The translations under genes and the position numbers were made by a program. 19,362 nucleotides of DNA from Candidatus Gerdarchaeota archaeon (lineage in GTDB: Archaea; Asgardarchaeota; Heimdallarchaeia; JABLTI01): NCBI GenBank assembly GCA_016840945.1, contig JAEORJ010000289.1:1-19362 (forward strand), written 5' to 3'. Shown here piece after piece: positions 1 through 8,573 of this stretch; position 1 is the stretch's first letter, and the number at the start of each line of letters is the position of its first letter. The notes under the pieces were generated by a model. The model was not told where the DNA came from. It saw only the letters and a list, made by a program, of their open reading frames with translations, and searched no databases.

Positions 1-2
1 AT

Positions 3-296
3 GATGTTGTTAGATTCATTGTAGCATTTATCTATGGTTTCTTGCTTGTATCAGCACTCCCTGTAGGATTAACTTTTGCTGCAGAAATAACTTATCCTTT
101 GACTCAAGAAACATCTAATGGTTTAATGATGTGGATTGGACAAATAGGTGGAATACTATTACTTGCTTGCATTATGGTGACTAATATTTTCAATAATGCA
201 TTAATGTACATCAATATAGCAATAATTTCAGCTCTGTTTGTAGTTGGAATAATTTTATCATTTTTAATGAAAGATTTGGATGCTTATAAAATATAA
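3..296 (+). CDS. MFS transporter, FLVCR-like, C-terminal fragment (5' end outside window)
   Basis: The frame is open to the left edge and ends at TAA 294-296, so only the last 97 residues are seen. Three hydrophobic segments are visible, as expected for the end of a 12-helix Major Facilitator carrier. The stretch LPVGLTFAAEITYP, then a conserved T-S-N-G-L and a GQI-G-I helix, closely resembles the corresponding part of eukaryotic FLVCR1/2 carriers (LPLGFEFAVEITYP, then TSSGLLN and QIFGI, as I recall them). FLVCR proteins export or import choline/ethanolamine or haem; the substrate here cannot be inferred. It would act in the cytoplasmic membrane. An internal ATG at 42 exists but is not the true start, because the similarity continues upstream. 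A hairpin terminator overlaps its stop codon. MFS membership is fairly sure, the FLVCR subfamily less so. Confidence 0.75.
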   Translation, partial: DVVRFIVAFIYGFLLVSALPVGLTFAAEITYPLTQETSNGLMMWIGQIGGILLLACIMVTNIFNNALMYINIAIISALFVVGIILSFLMKDLDAYKI

Positions 297-315
297 GCAT
301 CTTTTTTATTCTTTT
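279..315 (+). terminator. Hairpin plus T-tract terminator of the MFS gene
   Basis: GATGCTTATA (279-288) and TATAAGCATC (292-301) form a perfect 10-bp stem with a 3-nt loop, followed by six T and then a T-rich run to 315. The stop codon of the transporter (294-296) lies inside the descending arm. The shape is that of a bacterial intrinsic terminator; archaeal termination usually needs only the T tract. Confidence 0.8.
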
Positions 316-463
316 AGCTTATTTATTCTTAATCGCAAAAATAGATAGCTTTCAATTAAGGTTTATACTAAATTAGTGTTATTTAATCATATGTAATTAT
401 TTTGGAAAACGTATTAATATTCGTATAAACAATTTTAGTTAAAACAGATTGATAGTCTGATAG

Positions 464-468
464 GGTGG
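464..468 (+). promoter_or_regulatory. Ribosome-binding site deciding a TTG start
   Basis: GGTGG lies 9 nt before the TTG at 478. It supports TTG as the start codon, which places the first zinc-ribbon cysteine at residue 9. The next gene has GGAGG at the same 9-nt spacing. Confidence 0.65.
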
Positions 469-477
469 GTTATTTAT

Positions 478-2844
478 TTGTCTAAAGAAAAGCATACTTT
501 TTGTGTAATCTGTGGGGCAGAAATTTCAAATCAAAAATTCTGTCCAAAATGTGGTACCAAGGTTGGTGCTACGGAATTAGATGAAATTAATGACCAATTG
601 AAAAGATTGAACGAAATAAAAGAAAATATTGAAACTCTTCGATCGCAAACTATCAACAAATTATCTTTGGACTCTGAGAAATTATTAGTAAATCTACGCG
701 AAATCTTTGCTGTCATATACAAGAGAACAACTCTTAAAAAAGATTACTTGGAAGCTAAGGACGCAGGTGAAATAAATCTCGAAGAAACAATTCCTCAAGG
801 GAAAACTAGATGTAATGTCTGTGGCAAAATAGTACCTAATGTTCGATTTTGTAATGAATGTGGAATTTTACTTCATTGTTCAAGAGTAACAGAGCTTGAT
901 GATTTTATTACAAAATTACAAAATATCTCATCTATTTTTATTAATTTTAAAGCTAGCTCACAAGATGTTTTTGATAGTAATGATATTGAAAGAGTTGAGC
1001 TGTTATCTGTATCTATTCAACAATTGTTAAGTAGAATTTCAGCTAGAAGAAACGCTATAGTAAAAGCTGAAAAAATACCTGTACAAACACAACCTACACC
1101 AGTAACAGTTTTACAAACACCTTATACAACTGATTCATCAACAGCAGTAATTCAAGAAATGCCCAGTGAACCAAAACGTTGGTCTGGTTTTGAACGGAAT
1201 TTACTCAATTACTGGTTCTTTTATCTAGCAATTATTCTTTTCAGTATTGGTGTTACTATAACGATTTATTTTGTAGTAGTGGAAATAAGCTCTACAAGAA
1301 ATCAATTAATTGTGATTAATTCCATTGGTTTGGGAATCGTTCTTATTGGTGAAATCATTTCAATTTTATCTCGTAGAGCTAAGAAGAAACGGTTAGCTAA
1401 CTTGGAAATTAAAGAAAAATTACAAGATGAAGATTCTACAACTGACTTATTAAGTAATCTTGTTGAACAAACCGAAAAAGGACCGCCTATACCTGAAATT
1501 GCTTCTGTTATTATCTTTATAGGATTCATTGTTCTTTATGTTGGTGGCATTTTAGGAATGGCTGGATATGAAAGTCTTGGAGTAAGTAAAGCAATTTTCG
1601 TTTACCTTAGTTTAGGATTATGTTTAATCACTATTGTTATAGGAATCTTGAACAATTCAGAAATGATCACTTTGGAGGGTCTTTCTGCTTCAATTATTAT
1701 TATTTCAATAGATTTCTTATGGACAGCATATCCAACAGTGTTGGGAAATATTGGTGGTTTATTTGCTTTTATGATTCCTATTATTTTAGCAACATTAATC
1801 GCAATCTTCTTTGAAAAATGGTGGGGTACAGTCCTAACAATGTCTTTAACGCCAATATTCCTTTGTGTACCTTTAATCAATTCACAAATTACATTAGAAA
1901 TCTTACCCATAATGCTTGTACCAGTTATGATTCTATTGTCAATTAGGTTTTGCAAAAAAGAAATTCCTATTTCATTCAAACGCTCTTTGGTCTTTCTTTC
2001 ATTGGTAATTCCAACCATAAGTCTGATTGTAATGTCAATTCCAATTTTAGGTCCTGGTCCTGTATGGTATCTGTTATCAGAGCCTTATATATTAGCAATA
2101 GGTGGAATGTCAGTGTTAGTAACCTCCTTTGCTTACATCTTTATTCAAGAAAAGCATCTTGAGTTTAAACCTGATTTATTTGTTATTCCATTTATTGGGC
2201 AGTTATTATATGGATTTATCTCAATTTTTACTCTTGCATTTAGATTTAACACTGTAGCTTCGTTGATATTTTTCATTTCATTCTTTATTATAGGAGTTAT
2301 TTCTCTCTTGAAAGTTTTCAAGAATTATTTCTCAATTGCTATTCCCATAACTTCATTTGTTATCGCTGAAATTCAAGCAATTTTACTGCTAACATTAATA
2401 GATCCTAATAATATGGCTGAATCAGCATGTTTCTTTATTATAGGGATTCTTTTTGGAGTTTTAGCAACAGTAAGTTTGTTCATATCAAAAGTTTTCATTG
2501 AATCACAAGCTGTTTTCTCCGTTTGGGCAATAATTTCTGCAATTAATGTTTCAATACTTGGCCCTATAAGTAAAATAAGCGGTTGGTTTACATTAATTGC
2601 TTTGATAGTTGTTTTACTAACTTTATTAGTAGTAAATCTACCAATTGTAACAAAAATAGCTAAATGGCGTTGGTTTGCGATACCAGCTGTATTTGGCTGT
2701 GCGTTAGTGTTAATTGTTTTTGTTTCAACTGGGACAATGGCATTCTTCCCGTATAGTGAACTGGTGATATTCCTGACATTTGTTTTGATAAATATACCAG
2801 TATTTCTGCATTGGCAAAAGATGGAGGCGAAGATTAATGGTTAA
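478..2844 (+). CDS. Double zinc-ribbon, coiled-coil polytopic membrane protein
   Basis: 788 residues starting at TTG with a GGTGG site 9 nt upstream. Two CxxC...CxxC zinc ribbons are visible: C9/C12 with C22/C25, and C112/C115 with C125/C128. They are separated by a charged, probably coiled-coil stretch (about 30-75). After a Q/T/P-rich linker (about 200-230) come roughly 18 hydrophobic helices from about residue 242 to the end, with one basic/acidic loop near 300-345. There is no signal peptide, so the ribbons should be cytoplasmic. The layout recalls large predicted membrane proteins of the DUF2157/DUF2339 kind, but I see no catalytic motif and do not recognise the protein. It overlaps the following gene by 8 nt, so the two are probably translated together and may form a complex. 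Function unknown. Confidence 0.85.
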   Translation: MSKEKHTFCVICGAEISNQKFCPKCGTKVGATELDEINDQLKRLNEIKENIETLRSQTINKLSLDSEKLLVNLREIFAVIYKRTTLKKDYLEAKDAGEINLEETIPQGKTRCNVCGKIVPNVRFCNECGILLHCSRVTELDDFITKLQNISSIFINFKASSQDVFDSNDIERVELLSVSIQQLLSRISARRNAIVKAEKIPVQTQPTPVTVLQTPYTTDSSTAVIQEMPSEPKRWSGFERNLLNYWFFYLAIILFSIGVTITIYFVVVEISSTRNQLIVINSIGLGIVLIGEIISILSRRAKKKRLANLEIKEKLQDEDSTTDLLSNLVEQTEKGPPIPEIASVIIFIGFIVLYVGGILGMAGYESLGVSKAIFVYLSLGLCLITIVIGILNNSEMITLEGLSASIIIISIDFLWTAYPTVLGNIGGLFAFMIPIILATLIAIFFEKWWGTVLTMSLTPIFLCVPLINSQITLEILPIMLVPVMILLSIRFCKKEIPISFKRSLVFLSLVIPTISLIVMSIPILGPGPVWYLLSEPYILAIGGMSVLVTSFAYIFIQEKHLEFKPDLFVIPFIGQLLYGFISIFTLAFRFNTVASLIFFISFFIIGVISLLKVFKNYFSIAIPITSFVIAEIQAILLLTLIDPNNMAESACFFIIGILFGVLATVSLFISKVFIESQAVFSVWAIISAINVSILGPISKISGWFTLIALIVVLLTLLVVNLPIVTKIAKWRWFAIPAVFGCALVLIVFVSTGTMAFFPYSELVIFLTFVLINIPVFLHWQKMEAKING
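2823..2827 (+). promoter_or_regulatory. Internal Shine-Dalgarno for the overlapping downstream gene
   Basis: GGAGG lies within the end of the upstream coding region, 9 nt before the ATG at 2837. The stop of the upstream gene (2842-2844) lies after this ATG, which is typical of translational coupling. Confidence 0.75.
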
Positions 2845-4474
2845 AAGAAACAGTGCGCAAAAGGAAGAGATGACTCAAGTGGAAATGATTGAAAAATCAT
2901 CAGATAAAAAATCAAACTTTGGTAAAATATTTCATCAAATAGTGGTTCTTTCACTAATTCACTTGGTATATATAATAATGGATGCTGTAAATGCCTTTCA
3001 ATTATATTGGATTGCAGCAATTGTTTATAGCATAATATCTATTGGAACTATAGCATTTGTTTGGATGCAATGGGATGAAGCAAAATATTTGATTCCTATA
3101 CCATTTATCTCTTTAAGCATTGTAGGTGCATTAATGAATTTTCCATTAATAATAACAATAATTTTTGGTTTGTATTGTATCTTCTATTTTGTAATGCTCT
3201 TTATGAAGAAAAGCACCGTGGATATAATTATAACCATAATTTTCTCAGGATTAACTTTGTTATTATTAACCTGCTATATGACTTTCAATCAAGGGATCAT
3301 TCGTGTAAACAATAATTTCAATATAATTACTCTAATAATCATCTTATGGTTTTTAGCAACATCAGCAATTACAATTTATCTAAGAGAAAAATACTCGATT
3401 ACAGTCATCTACTGCTTGGTTCTATCATTAGTCAGCTCAATATTACCATTCATTAGACCAGAAGGCACTTTCTCGAACGTATTCAGTTTAGTTTGTGGTA
3501 TAATATTATTTGGTACCAGTGTTATATCAATTGTTTTGCTAACACTACAAAAAGAATTCAAACTAGGTCAATTAGTACCAATTATTGTTATATTACAAGT
3601 TGGAGCAATAATTTTCTCATATTCATTCTTCTACTTCTTTGAATGGTTGACCGAAGGAACGAGAATCTTGATTGTTGATTATGGATTATTTATTCCATTA
3701 GCAATATTTACAGCAGTATCATTAACTATCAAATACACTATTACGCCACCAAAAAGAGTCAAAGGAAAACGATTGGAAGAATTAGAACAAGTAGATCGAC
3801 GATTAGGGCTCGATTTCAGTTTAGCAGGTATATTTGGTACTTTTGTCATCTCCTCATTAGTGATGATGGGTTGGTTCCCTGAACCTTACAATTTGGTAAA
3901 AGTCCTTGTAGTATCAGTAATCTTCTTCGGATGCTCAATAACACCAAACTTCATCGCTACCCCTACAGTTTCTTTAGTTTGTACATTCCTATTTACAGGT
4001 TTGATGTTAAGATTCTTTGCTAATGTAAATGGTGATATTGTTCAATTTGTACTTATGGGATTATCTGCTGCTATACTAGCTTTTGCAGTGATTAATGAAT
4101 TATTCTTATTAGGTGATCCATTAACAACTAGCTTATCAATATCTGGTTCAGCAGTACTAATGATTTCATCTATGATTTACTTTGATTTCTTTGAAATATG
4201 GGTTGGCGTTATTTGGGCTGGTGTAGGGCTAGTGCTCTTTGCTTTTGGTATCATCTTTAGTAATATAACCTTGCGTAGAATAGGTTTGTCTATAATCCTA
4301 TTTGATATATTAAAATCAATAGCTGATATCATAATTCAATACCGAGATACAGGTTGGCAGATGGGTGTAGGATTTATGATTTTAGCTTTTGTTCTACTAG
4401 GATGCATCTATCTCTTTAGATGGTCAGAGAAAAAAGAGAAAATTAAAATAAAAGCAGAAACAGCACCTAAATGA
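2837..4474 (+). CDS. Polytopic membrane protein, partner of the zinc-ribbon protein (DUF2339-like C-terminus)
   Basis: 545 residues: a charged N-terminal tail of about 30 residues, then about 18 hydrophobic segments and a lysine-rich C-terminus. A charged loop near residues 305-330 (PPKRVKGKRLEELEQVDRR) splits the protein into two halves of about 10 and 8 helices. The last two helices (RRIGLSIILFDILKSIAD, then a helix starting GWQMGVGF) resemble the R-GL-LL-K-D ending of DUF2339-type proteins; this is similarity from memory, not a search result. The ATG overlaps the upstream gene by 8 nt and has a strong GGAGG site. Co-expression with the zinc-ribbon protein is very likely. It is not recognisably a transporter or enzyme, and its function is unknown. 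Confidence 0.85.
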   Translation: MVKRNSAQKEEMTQVEMIEKSSDKKSNFGKIFHQIVVLSLIHLVYIIMDAVNAFQLYWIAAIVYSIISIGTIAFVWMQWDEAKYLIPIPFISLSIVGALMNFPLIITIIFGLYCIFYFVMLFMKKSTVDIIITIIFSGLTLLLLTCYMTFNQGIIRVNNNFNIITLIIILWFLATSAITIYLREKYSITVIYCLVLSLVSSILPFIRPEGTFSNVFSLVCGIILFGTSVISIVLLTLQKEFKLGQLVPIIVILQVGAIIFSYSFFYFFEWLTEGTRILIVDYGLFIPLAIFTAVSLTIKYTITPPKRVKGKRLEELEQVDRRLGLDFSLAGIFGTFVISSLVMMGWFPEPYNLVKVLVVSVIFFGCSITPNFIATPTVSLVCTFLFTGLMLRFFANVNGDIVQFVLMGLSAAILAFAVINELFLLGDPLTTSLSISGSAVLMISSMIYFDFFEIWVGVIWAGVGLVLFAFGIIFSNITLRRIGLSIILFDILKSIADIIIQYRDTGWQMGVGFMILAFVLLGCIYLFRWSEKKEKIKIKAETAPK

Positions 4475-4485
4475 TTAACATTGTT

Positions 4486-4526
4486 GGTTTTTGGCTTTGA
4501 AAGTCAAATAACCACTTATTTTTTTT
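4486..4526 (+). terminator. Imperfect hairpin plus T8 terminator of the membrane-protein pair
   Basis: An imperfect stem (GGTTTTTGGCTTT against AAAGTCAAATAACC, 4486-4513, about ten pairs with three mismatches) is followed by a run of eight T at 4519-4526. The T run alone would suffice for archaeal RNA polymerase. It sits just after the stop at 4474. Confidence 0.6.
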
Positions 4527-4619
4527 ATTATTTCTTCTCAAATTTGACTGAAATATTCTTATTAAACGATAGTTTCAAAAAAGAAGAAAATATTAAAAAG
4601 TATGAGTTTGTGAAATGCT

Positions 4620-4636
4620 CGAAACAATTATATACC
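4620..4636 (+). promoter_or_regulatory. Putative TATA promoter of the STT3 gene
   Basis: TTATATA at 4628-4634 is preceded by purine/A-rich CGAAAC, which could be a BRE. Transcription would begin about 25 nt further on, giving a leader of some 55 nt. The 239-bp gap 4475-4713 otherwise holds only the terminator and no convincing gene: an 81-codon open frame there is T-rich, lacks family features and overlaps STT3. Confidence 0.45.
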
Positions 4637-4713
4637 TTTTGTGAACCTAAAAGGATAACACAAAAGCTTATGAAAATAAAAATAGCTAAGGAAAATAAAG
4701 CAGGTCGATACTA

Positions 4714-6876
4714 TTGTCACAAATAAAAGCATTCTTCAGTAGAACATGGGATGCGATTGAATCAAGGATTAGTAGGCCACAAGTTAAAAGGGAACATGTT
4801 CTTCTTTACTTCAGTCTCGCCTTGATTGTTATTGGCGCATTCCTTATTAGATTATTACCAGTCTTTTCAACTGATATTCTTCTTAAAGGTCTTGATCCTT
4901 GGGTCCAATATCGTTGTGCCGAATACCTTTATGAACATGGGTTGAGAGACTTCTTGAATTGGTATGACCAAAGTACTTGGTATCCTTACGGGCGATATAT
5001 GGGAAGTTCAATGTATATCATTATCCCAATTACCTCAGTAATTTTTTACAAGATTGCATTATTCCTAGGCTTTAACACTTCAATGTTAACAGTTTCATAT
5101 TTTGTACCTGCTATCTTTGGAGCTTTAACAATTATAGTCATTTATAAGTTAGGCTCTATTCTCCACAGTAAAAGAACAGGTGTCTTTGCAGCTTTCTTCC
5201 TAGCTATGGCAGCAGGCTTTCTAAGCAGAACTGTTGTTGGATTCTTTGATAATGAGTGTGTAGGAATTCTGTTGATGTTCCTAACATTTTACTTCTTTGT
5301 AAAAGGTCTAACAAAAGATAGTATGCTGAATAACATATTAGCTGGTATCTCATTAGGTGGATTAACCCTTGCTTGGGGTGCATATCGTTACGCCTATGAT
5401 TTATTGGCATTATATGCAATTCTTATGATCCTTCTTAAGAAATATTCCCGCAGACTTCTATCTAGCTTCTCTATTACAATTTTAATCGGTATTTTGATTG
5501 GTGCCTTAATTCCAAGAAATGGAATTGCTTTTGCACTTTCAACTGAGCAATTAATACCCATTCTAGTAATTGTTGGAATGTTATTAATAACGCTCTATCA
5601 AGAATTGCAAAAGAGTATTAGTGTTGAGAAATTAAAGAAAGTAGTTCAATATACCATCCTAGGATTAATCGGTGTTGGTATAATAGCTACTATTGTTTTA
5701 TATGCAATAGGTCAAATACAACCAATTGCTGAGAAATTCATTAGAACAATCTTTCCAACATTAGCAGGATCATTACCATTAATTGAATCTGTAGCAGAGA
5801 ACTTAACATCGTCTTGGGCGAACCTATTTTACAACATCTACATAATGGTCTTCCTCATGCCATTAGGTTTCTATTTCTGTATTAAGAAACCTAATGAAAA
5901 AACAGTGTTCATTTTACTCATGGGACTAACAGGTATTTATTTCGGTGGATCTATGGTTAGACTTGCATTAATTGTTACACCAGCAGCTGCTATAGTTGCG
6001 GGATATACTCTCGATGAAGTGCTACGTCCATTTGCTTTAATCTTCCAAGAAAGATTTACTATATCGAGGCGAAAGCGAAGAGCAACCAAACAGATAGGTA
6101 GAGAACTGATATCAGTTGCATATGTTTTCGTTGCTATTACATTGATGTTAACTGCTATCTTTGGAGTTCAAATGGCTAATAGACAATACTATTTCAACCA
6201 TGAATTGACTCCTAGATTAAGCTACGCCGGTGGTACAGACTTTTTAGCACATGATTACCAAGAAGCATTTGAATTTTTAAGATTAAATGTTGCCCCATAT
6301 GATATAGGAACCAAACCTCCCATAGTGATGAGTTGGTGGGACTATGGTTACCAGATAAGAACTCTTGGTAATTGTACCGTACTGGTTGATAACGCAACGA
6401 TTAATAGCACTCAAATTGGTGTCATAGGAGCGATGCTGATACATAACGAAACAACAGCAATTAAACTCATGGAGAAATTTGGCGTTGATTATGTTTTAGT
6501 ACTCAGCCCTGGCACAGTTGCAAGTAGTTCAAATGATATGTCCAAATCAACATGGATGATAGAAATCTCTGATGAATATATGGACAACAAATATGGTGAT
6601 GAATTCGAAATAAACACAAAAGATTACTTTATTGAAGATCCAGCAGAAGATGAAACCTATGGTTTCCAAGATAAATACTGGGATTCAGTAGTATTCAAAC
6701 TCTGTGCTTATAAATTGAATACTGATGGTACTTATGGTGGCGGTGAGCCAACTAATTTACAATCCTGGAGAAATGGATTCCTCCAAAATGCTCCTGATGT
6801 AAATACATTAAGCAACTTCAAGTTAATATTCCAATCATCATTCTGTATGTTAAGAATCTATCAAGTCCTGTATTGA
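4714..6876 (+). CDS. Oligosaccharyltransferase catalytic subunit, STT3/AglB family
   Basis: 720 residues. Transfers a lipid-linked oligosaccharide to the Asn of N-X-S/T sequons on secreted and membrane proteins, at the outer face of the cytoplasmic membrane. The key features are all present: acidic motif DPWVQY (D61) in the first outer loop, DNE (179-181) in the second, an ESVAEN segment matching the SVSE motif (359-362) in the fifth outer loop, and WWDYG (541-545) at the head of the soluble C-terminal domain. About 13 membrane helices precede that domain. The sequence after WWDYG (TVLVDNATINSTQIG) and the C-terminal FKLCAYKL resemble eukaryotic STT3. The start is TTG: an in-frame stop at 4696-4698 leaves no ATG upstream, and a weak AGGTCG lies about 8 nt before it. 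It stands alone, with no other glycosylation gene nearby. Confidence 0.93.
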   Translation: MSQIKAFFSRTWDAIESRISRPQVKREHVLLYFSLALIVIGAFLIRLLPVFSTDILLKGLDPWVQYRCAEYLYEHGLRDFLNWYDQSTWYPYGRYMGSSMYIIIPITSVIFYKIALFLGFNTSMLTVSYFVPAIFGALTIIVIYKLGSILHSKRTGVFAAFFLAMAAGFLSRTVVGFFDNECVGILLMFLTFYFFVKGLTKDSMLNNILAGISLGGLTLAWGAYRYAYDLLALYAILMILLKKYSRRLLSSFSITILIGILIGALIPRNGIAFALSTEQLIPILVIVGMLLITLYQELQKSISVEKLKKVVQYTILGLIGVGIIATIVLYAIGQIQPIAEKFIRTIFPTLAGSLPLIESVAENLTSSWANLFYNIYIMVFLMPLGFYFCIKKPNEKTVFILLMGLTGIYFGGSMVRLALIVTPAAAIVAGYTLDEVLRPFALIFQERFTISRRKRRATKQIGRELISVAYVFVAITLMLTAIFGVQMANRQYYFNHELTPRLSYAGGTDFLAHDYQEAFEFLRLNVAPYDIGTKPPIVMSWWDYGYQIRTLGNCTVLVDNATINSTQIGVIGAMLIHNETTAIKLMEKFGVDYVLVLSPGTVASSSNDMSKSTWMIEISDEYMDNKYGDEFEINTKDYFIEDPAEDETYGFQDKYWDSVVFKLCAYKLNTDGTYGGGEPTNLQSWRNGFLQNAPDVNTLSNFKLIFQSSFCMLRIYQVLY

Positions 6877-6892
6877 ATTAAGTTGATTAAAT

Positions 6893-6938
6893 GAATAAAG
6901 GATTAAACAACCTTTATTCTATATTTTCTTCTTTTTTA
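6893..6938 (+). terminator. Hairpin plus T-tract terminator of STT3
   Basis: GAATAAAGG (6893-6901) pairs perfectly with CCTTTATTC (6911-6919) around a 9-nt loop. A T-rich run ending in six T (6932-6937) follows. Confidence 0.8.
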
Positions 6939-7057
6939 GTTCTCAGCAATTTTATAAATAATACAAGTAGTTCTAATTATTATAGTGGTGCTTTATCCTA
7001 AAGGAAATATTTGAGTTGCTAAAATATAGCTGAAAAAACAGATAGGTGATTACAAAA

Positions 7058-7699
7058 ATGAATTATTCGATTCTTAAAGAGAAAGAATCTTTGATAGCAA
7101 AATTAGTTATTTCATTTGCTACTATTGGTACAATTGTTTTCTTTGTTTTAGTCTGTTTATCACATTATTATGCTATAAAAGCAGGATATGATTGGCGTGT
7201 TTGGGAGTTGAGTGAATTGGTATTATATGGTCAACCTGGTAAAGCATTATTCAATAGTGGCATCATAATTGTAGGAATTTGTCTATTACCTATTTTATTA
7301 TTTTTCAGTGTAAAATTTGAGCATAAAAATACAAAAATAATTATTTTAATTTTAGGATTGATAACAGGCTTATCTTTAATTGGTATTGGTGCAATTTCTG
7401 AAGATATCTACTTAGTAGCACATTATGTAATAGCTATTTTCTTTTATATCGCTATCAGTGTAATGGTTATTTATTTCTCAATAATTACAATAAAATACAA
7501 AAAAGAGATTTCAATTGGCTATTCAATATTTGGTTTCATTGCAGCTTTTACTTTTATCTTTCACATCATAAGTCGTTTTTTCTTTGGAGGAGCTTTTACT
7601 CAAAGAATAGCTATCATTCTTTGTATACTCTATTTATTATTAATTAGTGGGAAAATCCTCTTGAAAAGTGATTCTATTTCAGAGAATGTTTCTCATTAA
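7058..7699 (+). CDS. DUF998-like six-helix membrane protein
   Basis: About 213 residues from the ATG at 7058. A GTG at 7046 would add four residues, but that GTG lies inside the AGGTGAT ribosome site (7044-7050, 8 nt from the ATG), so the ATG is the better start. Six hydrophobic helices are visible. The first outer loop carries DWRVWELSELVLYGQPGKALFNSG, in positions where DUF998 proteins have their S-D/E-L...N-G consensus. DUF998 proteins have no established function; I infer the family from pattern only. The 3' end overlaps the convergent aldolase gene by 26 nt, so the two messages share antisense ends. Confidence 0.7.
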   Translation: MNYSILKEKESLIAKLVISFATIGTIVFFVLVCLSHYYAIKAGYDWRVWELSELVLYGQPGKALFNSGIIIVGICLLPILLFFSVKFEHKNTKIIILILGLITGLSLIGIGAISEDIYLVAHYVIAIFFYIAISVMVIYFSIITIKYKKEISIGYSIFGFIAAFTFIFHIISRFFFGGAFTQRIAIILCILYLLLISGKILLKSDSISENVSH

Positions 7700-8462
7700 T
7701 TTCTTTCACATCTTCATCTGTTAGCATTTTTATAGCATCAGGTCGCGTTGATAGGTAAATTGCAGCTGCTTTATTGGTTATATCAATTAGATCGTAACAT
7801 TCGACTAGTGATTCTCCCGCACAAATAACCCCATGTTTCTCCCATAATACTATTCTGTGATTTTTCATTAACATCAAAGTTTCTTCAGCAAGTTCAGTGC
7901 TAGAAGGTAATAAATATCGAGAAAATCCTATCCCTTCAGATATGAAAATAGAGAATCCAGGACTAGATCCTTTCAAGAATTTATTTACTGATTCTGTATC
8001 TTTTATCCATGAAAGAAATGATAATGTTATCAGCTCTGTGGGATGGGTGTGTAGTAATGTATTTATTTTTGGATTGTGCTGAGCATAAAAATCTTGTACT
8101 AGTAAATGTGAAGATAATTCAGAAGTTGGTTCAAATTGACAATTAAAAGGCCATACTATACTAAACTCCTGTTCTTTTACTAATCCCAACATTAAATTAT
8201 TTTCGGGATCCTTCTTAATATCCCTCATCCTTTTTCCTGAACCTTTTACTAAAACTAACTTATTGTTTAAATTTGGGTATTCTTTTCTCAGATTTATACT
8301 TTGATTATTGTCATCAATCTTTTCATCAACTAGTTGTTTTAATGGTAAATCTATTCTGATTGAAAGATTACCTCCATTCCCCTCAGCCCAATTTTTTTCG
8401 TGTAACAATTGCCCTATTTCAGAACAAACATCCAAAATTACTTTAAACGATTCTTTGATCAT
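7674..8462 (-). CDS. rhaD: Class II aldolase, rhamnulose-1-phosphate aldolase (RhaD) type
   Basis: 262 residues, close to the 274 of E. coli RhaD. The family cleaves L-rhamnulose 1-phosphate to dihydroxyacetone phosphate and L-lactaldehyde with a Zn(II) ion. In order: the phosphate-binding region WAEGNGGNLSIR (25-36), KGSGKRMRD (73-81), the catalytic glutamate in PTSELSSH (E115), zinc-binding H138 and H140 in LHTHP, and H210 in LWEKHGVIC. These match E117, H141, H143 and H212 of the E. coli enzyme as I recall them. The fit along the whole length favours RhaD over fuculose-phosphate aldolase or the adducin group, but the sugar substrate is not proven. No rhamnose kinase or isomerase lies nearby, so it may act on another ketose phosphate. 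The gene runs convergent to, and overlaps, the DUF998-like gene. Confidence 0.82.
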   Translation of the reverse strand: MIKESFKVILDVCSEIGQLLHEKNWAEGNGGNLSIRIDLPLKQLVDEKIDDNNQSINLRKEYPNLNNKLVLVKGSGKRMRDIKKDPENNLMLGLVKEQEFSIVWPFNCQFEPTSELSSHLLVQDFYAQHNPKINTLLHTHPTELITLSFLSWIKDTESVNKFLKGSSPGFSIFISEGIGFSRYLLPSSTELAEETLMLMKNHRIVLWEKHGVICAGESLVECYDLIDITNKAAAIYLSTRPDAIKMLTDEDVKEINEKHSLK

Positions 8463-8522
8463 CTTATCATCAATCTAATGCTTCTTTATTACCAAAATCC
8501 TCTGTAAAGTATTAAAGGTTTT

Positions 8523-8562
8523 AGAAGAGAAAAGGGAAAAAGAAATGATTAGAAGGGAAAAC
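8523..8562 (-). terminator. Pyrimidine-rich terminator of rpoN
   Basis: On the minus strand the 40 nt after the rpoN stop are strongly T/C-rich with runs of four to five T, and no clear hairpin. This fits the classical archaeal T-tract terminator. Confidence 0.45.
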
Positions 8563-8573
8563 TAGTGGATGAT

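Noticed and set aside
1602..2018. 138-codon minus-strand open frame inside the zinc-ribbon membrane protein
   Set aside because: It is the antisense shadow of hydrophobic codons and has no independent signals.
4481..4726. Open frame of 81 codons between the membrane pair and STT3
   Set aside because: It is made of terminator T runs and leader sequence, has no ribosome site, begins within a hairpin, overlaps STT3 and shows no family features.
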